From assembly GCA_029776155.1 (NCBI GenBank), contig JAKOTU010000089.1:1-64000 (forward strand): DNA of 64,000 nucleotides, read 5' to 3'. Below, in pieces: positions 43,906 through 52,155 of the stretch (positions are counted from its first letter, which is position 1; the number at the start of each line of letters is the position of its first letter). The stretch is from Bacillota bacterium (lineage in GTDB: Bacteria > Bacillota > Limnochordia > Darwinibacteriales > Darwinibacteriaceae). The position numbers and the translations under genes are program-made. Below the pieces are notes generated by a model. That model was not told the origin of the DNA and made no database searches. It worked only from the letters and a program-made list of their open reading frames with translations.

Positions 43906-45411
43906 TTAGATGTCCTTGCTGATCAGTTCCTCGATCTGGCGCTCCACATCTGGGCTGGCCAACTCCTCCCCTTCCAACATGGCCACGCCCCGGCCGTTGG
44001 CCATAACCAAAACCCGATTGCAGTTGTTGACAATCTGGTTGATCTCATCAGAGATATAGATCAAACCCATGCCTCCCCGCGCGTAATCCTGGATGCGCTC
44101 ATAGATCTCCGATTTGGCACCCACATCAATGCCCACCGTGGGGGAGTTGAGGATCAAGAGCTTGGGCTGGATGGCCATCCATTTACCGATCACAGCCTTC
44201 TGCTGGTTGCCGCCAGATAGGGTCTTGATCACGGTGCGCCGGGAGGAAGTCCTGATCTTCAGGGTCTCAATGCTCTCATCGGCCAGCCGCTCCTCGGCCT
44301 TCTGATCCACCACTTTGGCAAACCCGCTGAGCTCATCCAAAACAGTGGAAGAAATGTTCTGGGTAACATCCTTGTTTAAAAACAAGCCCTGGGTGTAGCG
44401 ATCCTCAGGCAGGAAGCCAATCCCTAAGGCCTTGGCCGCCGCGGGCGAATCAATGGTTACCGGCTTGCCTTCAAAGTAGATCTCGCCCGAATCGGGGGGA
44501 TTGAGCCCAAAGAGGGACAGGGCCAGCTCTCTGCGCCCCGCGCCCAGAAGCCCTGCCAAGCCCAGGATATCGCCCTTCCTCACTTGGAAGCTGATCCCTT
44601 CGTACTGCCCCTTTTTCGTGAGGTTGCGAACTTCCAGGAGCACAGTATCATCTGCGCTCTCCCGCCGGTATTTGCTGTAAGTAACGTCGCGGCCGGTCAT
44701 GTGGCGCACAATGGCGTCCTCATCCAGCTCAGTGCTCTTAAAGTCACCCACTTTCTTACCGTCCCGCAGGATGGTAATCCTGTCCGCCACTTCCATAACC
44801 TCATCCAGTTTATGGCTGATAAACACCACGGCCATGCCCTTTTCCCGCAGTCCCTGGACGATTTCCAAAAGGCGGGCTACTTCCTTTTTGGTCAGGGCAG
44901 TGGTGGGTTCATCCATAAAGAGAATCTTGGCATCTAAAGCCAAAGCCCTGCAGATGGCTGTGATCTGCTGATTGCCAATGGAAAGCTCCCCCACCCGGGC
45001 CTCAAGATCCAACTCAACCCCGATCTTATCGAGCTGTTCCTGGGCAACCTGCCGCACCTCGCGCCAATCCACAAACTTCTTCTTGTTGTACATGTTCCTG
45101 CTGATGGCAATGTTCTCGGCCACGGTCATATGGGGAAACAGGGAGAGATCTTGATAGATCACCTCAACCCCCTCGGCAATGGCCGTGCGGGGTGTTAGGA
45201 ACGGATAGCTCTTCTCGCCGAAGATGATCTCACCCTCATCGGGCCTATGCACACCGGTGATAATCTTCACCAAAGTGGACTTACCCGATCCGTTTTCCCC
45301 CACCAGACAGAGGATTTCCCCCCCATTGATGGTCAAGTTGATCTTGGAGAGGGCCTGCACCCCGATGAACGCTTTACTCACATCTTTTAAGGTAACTAAA
45401 GCCTTCTTCAA
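43906..45411 (-). CDS. ABC sugar-type ATPase (RbsA/LsrA-like, two domains)
   Basis: 501 residues. First domain G-E-N-G-S-G-K-S-T, S-I-G-N-Q-Q and L-F-M-D-E-P-T-T-A-L; second domain G-L-L-G-A-G-R-R-E and L-S-G-G-N-Q-Q-K-A-V with the Walker B altered to L-I-L-N-S-P-T, where the usual D-E is N-S, so the second site cannot hydrolyse ATP in the normal way. Start near TTG 45411 behind GAGGTAGAGG. Confidence 0.92.
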   Translation of the reverse strand: MKKALVTLKDVSKAFIGVQALSKINLTINGGEILCLVGENGSGKSTLVKIITGVHRPDEGEIIFGEKSYPFLTPRTAIAEGVEVIYQDLSLFPHMTVAENIAISRNMYNKKKFVDWREVRQVAQEQLDKIGVELDLEARVGELSIGNQQITAICRALALDAKILFMDEPTTALTKKEVARLLEIVQGLREKGMAVVFISHKLDEVMEVADRITILRDGKKVGDFKSTELDEDAIVRHMTGRDVTYSKYRRESADDTVLLEVRNLTKKGQYEGISFQVRKGDILGLAGLLGAGRRELALSLFGLNPPDSGEIYFEGKPVTIDSPAAAKALGIGFLPEDRYTQGLFLNKDVTQNISSTVLDELSGFAKVVDQKAEERLADESIETLKIRTSSRRTVIKTLSGGNQQKAVIGKWMAIQPKLLILNSPTVGIDVGAKSEIYERIQDYARGGMGLIYISDEINQIVNNCNRVLVMANGRGVAMLEGEELASPDVERQIEELISKDI

Positions 45412-45454
45412 CCTCTACCTCACCCTCCGCGGTGACCTTAAGGATCATGAAGCC

Positions 45455-45481
45455 CTGCCCTGCCCCAAGCGGGCAGGGCAG
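45455..45481 (-). other. Intercistronic hairpin between binding protein and ATPase genes
   Basis: Perfect 11-base-pair stem (45455-45465 with 45471-45481), GC-rich, no T run, in the 104-base gap after the binding-protein gene. Confidence 0.7.
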
Positions 45482-45515
45482 CGACTGGTCACAAACTTAA
45501 ACAGCTAGCCTCAGG

Positions 45516-46505
45516 CTAGAACTCGAAATCATCCACGTTCTCAGCGGTGATTACCAGGGGAGCATAACCGTAGGCGATCTTGCCTTCCACGATAATGTCC
45601 TCGTAGCCAGGGGCCTTGAGATCGGTGCCGGTGGTCACTTCTTCGCCCACAACGAGCTTGTAAGCGGCGTACACGGTGGCATAGCCGGCATCCGCGGGCC
45701 TCCAAGCCTGGCCGTGATCCATGGACCCATCCTTGAGGAAGGTGGCGGACATGGAAGGAATGGCCAGGGACGCCACCACTACGTCCTTAGAGCGGCCGCG
45801 CTCCCGGACAGCCTGGGCAATACCGGCGCCGTGGGCGGAGCAGTCGAAGAAGCCGCGAATATCAGGATGCACCCTCAAGATCTCCAAAGCCCGGTTGTAG
45901 GCAACCTGCAGGTTGTTCTCATCCACAAAGGGCTCTTTGGAGATGTTGACCATCTCAGGATAGTTCTCTTCGATATACTGCACAGCAGCTTTGTACCATT
46001 CCATATGGGTGGTCATGGTCAGGCCGCCCACAAAACCGGCGTACTTGCCCTTGCCGCCCATTTTCTCCGCTAGGGACTTGCCCATGAGCACGCCGAAGTC
46101 TTCGTTCCGGAAGGCTTCCAGATCCAGATCCACATGCTCAGCGATGTCGGGAGCTTCGTGGGTGACTACAACGATGCCAGCTTCCCGCGCTTTGCGGATG
46201 ACCGGGATCATGGCCTGGGGATCGTTGGGCACGATGGTGATGGCATCTACTTGTTGAGCAATGAGGTTCTCCATAATGGCAATCTGCAGAGCAGGATCGC
46301 CCGATTCGGGTACCAATGTGTAGGCATTGACTCCAAAGTCTTCCCGGAACTGGTTGATGCCCCGTTCCATATCGTCAAACCAGGGGTCACTCTGCTTAAC
46401 AATCATGACAATGGTAATCTCGCTAGGATCCTTGGCGGCAAAAGCAGTCCAGGAGAAAATCAGCACAGCAATCAGCGACAGCAGCAAAACGCTTCTTTTG
46501 GTCAT
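45516..46505 (-). CDS. ABC solute-binding protein, LsrB/RhaS-like
   Basis: 329 residues. Signal peptide ends near W-T-A-F-A-A (no lipobox cysteine). Mature fold: I-T-I-V-M-I-V-K-Q-S-D-P-W-F-D-D, A-I-T-I-V-P-N-D-P, V-V-T-H-E-A-P-D-I and G-K-Y-A-G-F-V-G-G-L-T-M. Overall closer to AI-2 and rhamnose binding proteins than to RbsB by eye, but no luxS or lsr enzymes are present, so an ordinary carbohydrate is more likely. Its own leader (46506-46701) separates it from the kinase operon. Confidence 0.9.
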   Translation of the reverse strand: MTKRSVLLLSLIAVLIFSWTAFAAKDPSEITIVMIVKQSDPWFDDMERGINQFREDFGVNAYTLVPESGDPALQIAIMENLIAQQVDAITIVPNDPQAMIPVIRKAREAGIVVVTHEAPDIAEHVDLDLEAFRNEDFGVLMGKSLAEKMGGKGKYAGFVGGLTMTTHMEWYKAAVQYIEENYPEMVNISKEPFVDENNLQVAYNRALEILRVHPDIRGFFDCSAHGAGIAQAVRERGRSKDVVVASLAIPSMSATFLKDGSMDHGQAWRPADAGYATVYAAYKLVVGEEVTTGTDLKAPGYEDIIVEGKIAYGYAPLVITAENVDDFEF

Positions 46506-46697
46506 TCCATTTCCTCCTCGTTAAATTGCTAGTTTACCAACCACTCAACTGATACCTATAAGCACACTCCAACCCCAACAATCCTCCAAGAACCACCCCC
46601 TCCGAACAGCTAGACCTTTCAGTAAGGAATTATAACGGACAGTAAACTCCTAGTCAAATAAACTAACAACCTACTAGACCAGCCCTGTCCTCATACG

Positions 46698-46732
46698 AAA
46701 AATGGGTGGGCCAGCGATCTGCGCCCACCCAT
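46698..46732 (-). terminator. Terminator of the nine-gene tetrose-type operon
   Basis: ATGGGTGGGC (46702-46711) pairs with GCCCACCCAT (46723-46732), followed on the minus strand by TTTT from 46701 to 46698. The rest of 46506-46697 holds the leader of the next transporter operon and no gene. Confidence 0.85.
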
Positions 46733-46755
46733 ATACCTGCCTAAAGGCCGTTTGT

Positions 46756-47763
46756 CTAGCGCGTAGGCACTTGACACAGCGCCGGGCATGTTCCGGGATA
46801 GTCGTAATACTTTTTCAGTTCCTCATCCAGGCGCATCAAGGTGATGGATACGCCCGCCATCTCCTGGCAGGTGGCGTAGTTGCCGATGAGGGAATGGTGA
46901 ACCTTGATTCCCTTGGCCTGCAGCGTCTCCAAGGCCCGGCCCATGCAGATCAACAGCTCCATCCGGGTGGTAGAGCCGTAGCCGTTGACCAATACGCACA
47001 CCTCATCACCGGCGGCAAAGGGCAGATCCTCAATAATCAGATCCAAGATCTCATCTACCACTTCATTGGCCGGTTTGAGCTTACCCCGGCGCACCCCAGG
47101 CTCACCGTGCAGGCCCATGCCAATTTCCATCTCATCGGGACCCAGCTCAAAGGTTGCCTTCGTTTCCCCGGGGATATACCCAGGTGCCAAGGCCACTCCC
47201 ATGGTGCGTGTGTTATCCCTGGCCTTGGAGGTAACCCGCACCACCTCAGACAGCTCCAGTCCGCTGTGGCAGGCCGCACCGGCCACCTTGATCACAAACA
47301 GGTCACCGGCAATACCCCGGCGTTCAGAAACGTTATCTTTAGGCGCCGAAGCAACATCATCCCACACCCGGACCGTACCGGTTTGGATGCCCTCCGCCTC
47401 AGCAAGCTCAGCGGCCATATCAAAGTTCATATTGTCGCCGGCGTAGTTGCCATACACGTAGAGCACACCTTTACCCCGATCCAGGGCTTTGGTCGCGGTG
47501 AGGATGGTATCGGGAGAGGGTGCGGCAAACACGTTGCCCTGGCACACTCCATCGGCAAAACCCTCGCCGATGAACTCCAGAAACAGGGGTTCATGGCCGC
47601 TGCCGCCGCCGATGAGCAGCATGACCCTATCCTCTTTTAGTTCGCTCTTCACCACGATATTTTTGGCATCACCCACAAAGCGGTATTTGGGGTGGTGCAT
47701 GGCCACAAAGCCGGTAAACAGCTCTTCCACCACATTTCTGGGATCATTGATCAACTTTTTCAC
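46756..47763 (-). CDS. dhaK: DhaK-family ketose kinase substrate subunit
   Basis: About 335 residues from GTG 47763, which overlaps the upstream stop as GTGA and lies 7 bases after AAGGAGG. DhaK motifs: I-G-G-G-S-G-H-E-P at 51-59 and G-L-H-G-E-P-G at 217-223; H219 is the residue that holds the substrate ketone covalently in this family. The ATP-binding part is a separate gene (dhaL-like, 49032-49688). No DhaM phosphotransfer subunit is present. Family members act on dihydroxyacetone, erythruloses or apulose; the isomerase genes around it point to a tetrulose or branched ketose. Confidence 0.9.
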   Translation of the reverse strand: MKKLINDPRNVVEELFTGFVAMHHPKYRFVGDAKNIVVKSELKEDRVMLLIGGGSGHEPLFLEFIGEGFADGVCQGNVFAAPSPDTILTATKALDRGKGVLYVYGNYAGDNMNFDMAAELAEAEGIQTGTVRVWDDVASAPKDNVSERRGIAGDLFVIKVAGAACHSGLELSEVVRVTSKARDNTRTMGVALAPGYIPGETKATFELGPDEMEIGMGLHGEPGVRRGKLKPANEVVDEILDLIIEDLPFAAGDEVCVLVNGYGSTTRMELLICMGRALETLQAKGIKVHHSLIGNYATCQEMAGVSITLMRLDEELKKYYDYPGTCPALCQVPTR

Positions 47764-48554
47764 CGCCGCGCCTCCTTCCACACTTTCAAGGTTCTGCGAA
47801 TCATCTCGTTAAACCGCGCCGCTTCCCAGGCCGACCTGCCCACAAAAAGGCCGTCCACTTCCGGCTGGGCTGCGAAAGAATCGGCATTGTCCAAGTTGAC
47901 GCTGCCGCCGTAGAGAATGGGTACATCCGCGCCGCGGTTGGGGTAGAGCTCTTTTAGCACCTGGCGGATTACGCCATGCATCTCGTTGGCGTAGGGAGCC
48001 TCTGCGGGTACTCCCTTCTCCCCAATGGCCCACACCGGCTCATAGGCAATCCAGATCTGATCCAGGGCCCCTTCGGGAACGCCGTGCAGGGCGATTTTCA
48101 CCTGGGCGCGCAGCCGCTCGGTCCCCACGCCCAGTTCCTTTTCTTGGGCCGTTTCGCCCACACAGATCAGGGCATGCATGCCGTGGCGGAGCACCGCCTG
48201 CACCTTGCGCTGCACAGTCAGATCCGTGTCCCCGAAATGCTCCCGGCGCTCAGAGTGGCCCAGCTCCACCAGGCCCACACCCAGATCCTTGAGCATGAGG
48301 GGGGAGATTTCCCCGGTCCAGGCACCCTGGTCTTCCCAGAACACGTTCTGGGCTCCGATCCTGATCAAATCCTGGTCCACCTGCTCTACAGCCGCGGGCA
48401 GAGAAGTGAAGGACGGAATGATAAACAGCTGCAGCTCAGTCCGGGGAATATCTGCCGTAAGTTCCTGCAGAGCTGCCAGGTACTCCCTGGTCTGCCCCGC
48501 AGTCTTGTACATCTTCAAATTACTGCCCATGAGCAGCGGGCGAGGCTTACCCAC
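47760..48554 (-). CDS. Triose-phosphate-isomerase homologue, EryH/LerI-like tetrulose-phosphate isomerase
   Basis: 264 residues. All three classical TIM residues are present: K14 (S-N-L-K-M-Y), H100 (E-L-G-H-S-E-R-R) and E172 (A-Y-E-P-V-W-A-I-G). Start chosen at GTG 48554, 6 bases after AAGGTGGT and overlapping the RpiB-like stop by 8 bases; a TTG at 48572 is an alternative. In an operon with an RpiB-like, an EryC-like and a DhaK/L-type gene it is more likely to interconvert tetrulose phosphates (as EryH in Brucella or LerI in mycobacteria) than to be the glycolytic enzyme, although that cannot be excluded. Confidence 0.85.
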   Translation of the reverse strand: MGKPRPLLMGSNLKMYKTAGQTREYLAALQELTADIPRTELQLFIIPSFTSLPAAVEQVDQDLIRIGAQNVFWEDQGAWTGEISPLMLKDLGVGLVELGHSERREHFGDTDLTVQRKVQAVLRHGMHALICVGETAQEKELGVGTERLRAQVKIALHGVPEGALDQIWIAYEPVWAIGEKGVPAEAPYANEMHGVIRQVLKELYPNRGADVPILYGGSVNLDNADSFAAQPEVDGLFVGRSAWEAARFNEMIRRTLKVWKEARR

Positions 48555-49014
48555 GATACAGACCACCTTCAATTTCCTTAATCTTGTTCACCTTGGGGGT
48601 GGAGCGGCCATCTTTAAACTCCAGGCTCAACCACTCCCGCAGCACCTTTTTGGCCAACTCAGGCCCGATCACCCGGGCACCCATGCAGATCACGTTGGTG
48701 TTGTTGCTGAGTCGAGCCCGCTCGGCGGAATAGTTGTCATGGCACACCGCGGCATAGATCCCCGGGAACTTGTTGGCGGTAATGGCCATGCCGATCCCGG
48801 TACCGCAGACCAGAATACCTTCCTTCTCATAGCCGCTCTCGATAATGCGGCGGCAGACCTCTTCAGCCACGGAAGGATACATGGTCTCATCCCCGGCTTC
48901 ATTTACGCCCACATCTTCATACTCTAGGCCCAGCTCTTCCAATACGGTGAGGAGCTCCTTCTTGAGCGCCACCGCAGCGTTATCGCACCCAACTACAAAA
49001 TTCTTTTTGGCCAC
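48547..49014 (-). CDS. RpiB-family sugar-phosphate isomerase, EryI/DerI-like
   Basis: 155 residues, the usual RpiB size. The catalytic cysteine is in L-V-C-G-T-G-I-G (C70), then M-A-I-T-A-N-K and A-A-V-C-H-D-N-Y-S-A. Where ribose-5-phosphate isomerase B has R-x-H-N-D-A with the ring-opening histidine, this protein reads R-L-S-N-N-T, so that histidine is missing. From memory, the tetrose-phosphate branch (D-erythrulose-4-phosphate isomerases) shows the L-S-N form. Predicted step: D-erythrulose 4-phosphate to D-erythrose 4-phosphate. GTG 49014. Confidence 0.87.
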   Translation of the reverse strand: MAKKNFVVGCDNAAVALKKELLTVLEELGLEYEDVGVNEAGDETMYPSVAEEVCRRIIESGYEKEGILVCGTGIGMAITANKFPGIYAAVCHDNYSAERARLSNNTNVICMGARVIGPELAKKVLREWLSLEFKDGRSTPKVNKIKEIEGGLYRG

Positions 49015-49031
49015 TTAAATCACTCCTTTAT

Positions 49032-49688
49032 CTATGCACCCTGGAATTCTTGCTCCGCCCAGTTCAGCATAGCCTGGGCGATTACGGTCAAAGAAACCGC
49101 ACCCGCATCGGGGAAGCCCACAGCCCGCTCGCCTAGGGACTTGGCTTTACCGAACTTGGCCACATACTGCTTGCTGGCTTCTTTGCCGGCCTCTGCCGCG
49201 GCGCTGCCGGCCCGCAGCACCTCCAGGAAGTCTTTTCCAGCCTCAGCCTGCTCCTGCAGGGCCTTGACCATGGGATCCAAAGCATCCACCACTGTTTTAT
49301 CTCCAGGCTTAGCTCCGCCTTTGCGCATCACGTCCTCCAAGCCCGCCTGGAAAATCCCTGCGAACTCCTTGGGCGATAAGGTGGCCTGCGGCTCTTTACC
49401 CTTGGCACCTGCCCAGAACAGGGATCCGAAGATAATCCCCGAAGCGCCCCCCATGACCCGAATCAGGGTTTGGCCCGTTAAGGCAAAGAGGGCGTACACA
49501 TCTTGGGGCTCTGCAGCCTCCAGTTTTTCCTTCGCTGCCGAAAAGCCGTTAGCCATGCCAATGCCGTGATCGCCATCTCCTATGGCGCGGTCGGCATCGG
49601 CCAGCTGATCCTTGGCAGCAACAACCGCTTCACTTACCGCAATGAGCATGGATTTGACTTGTTCAGCCGTTAAGTAATCTCTATTCAT
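49032..49688 (-). CDS. dhaL: DhaL-family kinase nucleotide-binding subunit
   Basis: 218 residues. The magnesium-nucleotide site A-I-G-D-G-D-H-G-I-G-M is near residues 35-45, followed by M-G-G-A-S-G-I-I-F-G and D-K-T-V-V-D-A-L-D-P. It should phosphorylate the ketose held by the DhaK-like subunit. In PTS-type systems DhaL carries ADP recharged by DhaM, but no DhaM gene is seen here, so direct use of ATP is likely (inference). ATG 49688 lies 39 bases after the SIS gene stop. Confidence 0.9.
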   Translation of the reverse strand: MNRDYLTAEQVKSMLIAVSEAVVAAKDQLADADRAIGDGDHGIGMANGFSAAKEKLEAAEPQDVYALFALTGQTLIRVMGGASGIIFGSLFWAGAKGKEPQATLSPKEFAGIFQAGLEDVMRKGGAKPGDKTVVDALDPMVKALQEQAEAGKDFLEVLRAGSAAAEAGKEASKQYVAKFGKAKSLGERAVGFPDAGAVSLTVIAQAMLNWAEQEFQGA

Positions 49689-49727
49689 CCAGGCCCCAGA
49701 CTCCTTTCAGTTCCGGCGCACCTGCGC

Positions 49728-50285
49728 TTATTCTAAATTCCTATGCATAGCCTCCATCTCAGGGAAAGTCTTACCCAACTGTTCTCTGAGGTCCATCACG
49801 ATCATGTCAAACAGGATGAGCAGTGCCTGCTCAAAGAGGTTCCCCATGGGCTGCACCGAAGGCACCACATCAGCCGTGCCCAGGTACACCGCGGCCGGCA
49901 GGAAGAGCAGGATATCAGCCTTCTTGGCCGTCTTCTTGTGGGGGTCCCCCGTCACCACAGCCACCTTCGCCCCATTGGCCTTGGCCCGATCTACCACGTA
50001 ATCGATGTGGCCGATCTCGCCGCAACCGCTGGTGGCAATGAGCAGATCCCCTTCGCCGATGGAAGGTGTGGTCTCATCCCAGATCCAGTGGCTGTCCAGC
50101 CCCAGGTGCATCAAACGCATGGTAAAGGCCCTGGTGGACAGACCCTCCCGGCCTACGCCGATGAGGATAATCCTGCGGGCTGCTTTAATGGCATCCACAA
50201 AAGCTTGGATCTGCTCAGTGTCCAAACGTTCAAAGACCTGCCTGTGTTCCTCCAAGATGATCTTGGCCTGCTCACGATAATTCAT
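49728..50285 (-). CDS. SIS-domain sugar-phosphate isomerase (HxlB/PHI-like)
   Basis: 185 residues, single SIS domain as in 6-phospho-3-hexuloisomerase: I-I-L-I-G-V-G-R-E-G, L-I-A-T-S-G-C-G-E-I-G, V-A-V-V-T-G-D and Q-P-M-G-N-L-F-E-Q-A. Start codon ATG 50285 shares one base with the upstream stop (TAATG). It probably moves the keto group of a phosphosugar or binds it; the exact substrate is not readable. Confidence 0.85.
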   Translation of the reverse strand: MNYREQAKIILEEHRQVFERLDTEQIQAFVDAIKAARRIILIGVGREGLSTRAFTMRLMHLGLDSHWIWDETTPSIGEGDLLIATSGCGEIGHIDYVVDRAKANGAKVAVVTGDPHKKTAKKADILLFLPAAVYLGTADVVPSVQPMGNLFEQALLILFDMIVMDLREQLGKTFPEMEAMHRNLE

Positions 50286-51181
50286 TACTTAGCACCTCCT
50301 GCTAGTCTTGAGCGCAAGTAAGCCATGGTCTTCTTCATATCATCCAGAACATACTCATCGGTGGCTTCAAAGGGATAGACGATCTCCACAAACTGGGTCA
50401 TATGATCCAAACCATACTCCGCCAACTTGTCCCTCAGCTCCACCACATCAATGATCCCTTCCTGGGTAAAGCCCCAGTGCCGATCCAGCAGGCCATCGGT
50501 CTGCTGCAGGTGGAAGGCGCCGATATAGGGCTTCACCTTACTCAGCCAGATGTCCACATCCGCCTCTTCATTCAGGAAGGGCTTCATCAGGGCATGGCCC
50601 CAGTCCAAGAGATACAGCACGGGAATATCGGTGTCGCCTAGATCTTCCATGAGCTGGACGCACTCATCGGGAGTACCGGGAAACTCGGTAAACAGGGGGG
50701 TGGGCTCAATTAAAATCTGCTTCAAACCAGCCTTTTTGCCGTAGCTGGCCAGCTCCCGCACCAGCTCCAGGGTGCGCTTGTAGATCTCAGCCCGACGCTT
50801 TTCGTCGTAAGCATCGGCATGATCCATGCCGCCCAGGGGCGTACCGATGCTGTCGGTGCCCATGGCAATGGTCATGTCAATCGCCCGCTTAAAGAAGTCC
50901 AAGGCCACCTGGCGCAGCTCCTCCCGGGGCGCCAAGAGATGGGGATAGGTGTAGGATGCCAGACCGCCAAAGGTCCCATCCAAGACCAGCCCCGCCTCCC
51001 GGAAGGCCTGGCCCCACTCGGCAGCCAGGGCATCCCTCAGCTCAGCTGGCCACCAAGGGTTGAGCAGATCCCAAGAAAACTGGATTTCCTCAACCTGCAG
51101 TTCGTCCCTGATCAGCGCGGCTAGCACCTTGGGTTCCAACCACCTTTTTGTGGCAAATGATAGGTTCAGTCCTAGTTTCAC
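50285..51181 (-). CDS. TIM-barrel sugar (phosphate) isomerase/epimerase, EryC-like (AP_endonuc_2 family)
   Basis: 298 residues, xylose-isomerase-like barrel. Candidate metal ligands: E in L-I-E-P-T-P, D and H in L-L-D-W-G-H-A, H in G-A-F-H-L-Q-Q-T-D and E in F-V-E-I-V-Y-P. Relatives include EryC (a tetrulose-4-phosphate racemase of the Brucella erythritol pathway), tagatose 3-epimerases and apiose isomerase. GTG 51181 overlaps the permease stop as GTGA. Together with the EryH- and EryI-like genes it recreates the three-isomerase set of erythritol catabolism (inference from families and context). Confidence 0.82.
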   Translation of the reverse strand: MKLGLNLSFATKRWLEPKVLAALIRDELQVEEIQFSWDLLNPWWPAELRDALAAEWGQAFREAGLVLDGTFGGLASYTYPHLLAPREELRQVALDFFKRAIDMTIAMGTDSIGTPLGGMDHADAYDEKRRAEIYKRTLELVRELASYGKKAGLKQILIEPTPLFTEFPGTPDECVQLMEDLGDTDIPVLYLLDWGHALMKPFLNEEADVDIWLSKVKPYIGAFHLQQTDGLLDRHWGFTQEGIIDVVELRDKLAEYGLDHMTQFVEIVYPFEATDEYVLDDMKKTMAYLRSRLAGGAK

Positions 51182-52155
51182 TGCGCAATGCCTCCCATCT
51201 TACGTTTTGTAGCGAAGAACCTGGACAGCGCATCCAAGGAGATGGCGCCGACCACGATAATACCGCTCACTGCTGTCTGCCAGTAGGGGGATACGCCAAA
51301 GAGAACGATGATGTTCTCGATAACGCCAATAATTGCTGCACCCATGAGGGCACCCGCGGGGCTGCCCACGCCGCCTGTGGTGGGCACGCCGCCAATTACC
51401 GAAGCGGCAATGGAGTTCAATACCCACTGCTCACCAATGCTGGGCTGGGCGGAACCCAAGCGGGCCACCATTAACATGCCCGCGAGCGCGGCCACCATAC
51501 CCACCAGCATGTAGGTGAGCACCCGGATCAGCCGCACGCGGATACCCAGGATCCTCGCGGCTTCCGCGGAGTTACCAATGGCATACATGTAACGTCCAAA
51601 GGGGGTGTATCTGGTTAAGAACACAATCCCCACCATGACGATGAGCATGATCACAAAGGGCATGGGCACGCCGAACAGATCGCCTTGGCCCAGGAAGTGG
51701 ATTTCTTTGGGGATACCGGTAATGGCCCGGCCTTTAGAGATCACAAGGTTGATACCTTTGTACACGCCGGACATACCGATGGTGGTAACCAGGGAGTTGA
51801 GGCCCAAGAAGGAAATGAGCGAGCCGTTCACAAAGCCGAAGGCGGCACCTACCAAGAGCACTAAGAAGAAGGACAGGTAGGGATCCCAGCCCCACTTTAC
51901 CATAAACAGACCACCGATCACCCCACACAAGCCAGCCATGGGGCCAACGGAAAGGTCCAGCTCACCCAGGATAAGCAAACACGCTTGGCCCAGGGCCACC
52001 ATACTTACAAAGGCCAGGTTTCTCACCACGGACTGGAGGTTGTAGGAGGTGAGAAAATAGGGTGAAACCAGTGATGCGATAACAGAAATGAGAACCAGCG
52101 CTACAAAAACACCGTTAATGCGCAGACGCTTAAACGCTCCAACTACGGCCTTCAA
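51178..52155 (-). CDS. ABC sugar-type permease (RbsC family), single subunit
   Basis: 325 residues with about nine membrane segments; L-I-L-G-E-L-D-L-S-V-G-P and V-I-G-G-V-P-T-T-G-G-V-G. TTG 52155 overlaps the ATPase stop (TTGA). Only one permease gene is present in this transporter, so a homodimer is expected. Confidence 0.92.
   Translation of the reverse strand: MKAVVGAFKRLRINGVFVALVLISVIASLVSPYFLTSYNLQSVVRNLAFVSMVALGQACLLILGELDLSVGPMAGLCGVIGGLFMVKWGWDPYLSFFLVLLVGAAFGFVNGSLISFLGLNSLVTTIGMSGVYKGINLVISKGRAITGIPKEIHFLGQGDLFGVPMPFVIMLIVMVGIVFLTRYTPFGRYMYAIGNSAEAARILGIRVRLIRVLTYMLVGMVAALAGMLMVARLGSAQPSIGEQWVLNSIAASVIGGVPTTGGVGSPAGALMGAAIIGVIENIIVLFGVSPYWQTAVSGIIVVGAISLDALSRFFATKRKMGGIAQ

Noticed and set aside
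45516-46505. AI-2 quorum-sensing receptor (LsrB) as the firm identity of this binding protein
   Set aside because: The similarity is general; no lsrK, lsrR, lsrF or luxS gene is present and the AI-2-contacting residues could not be confirmed by eye.
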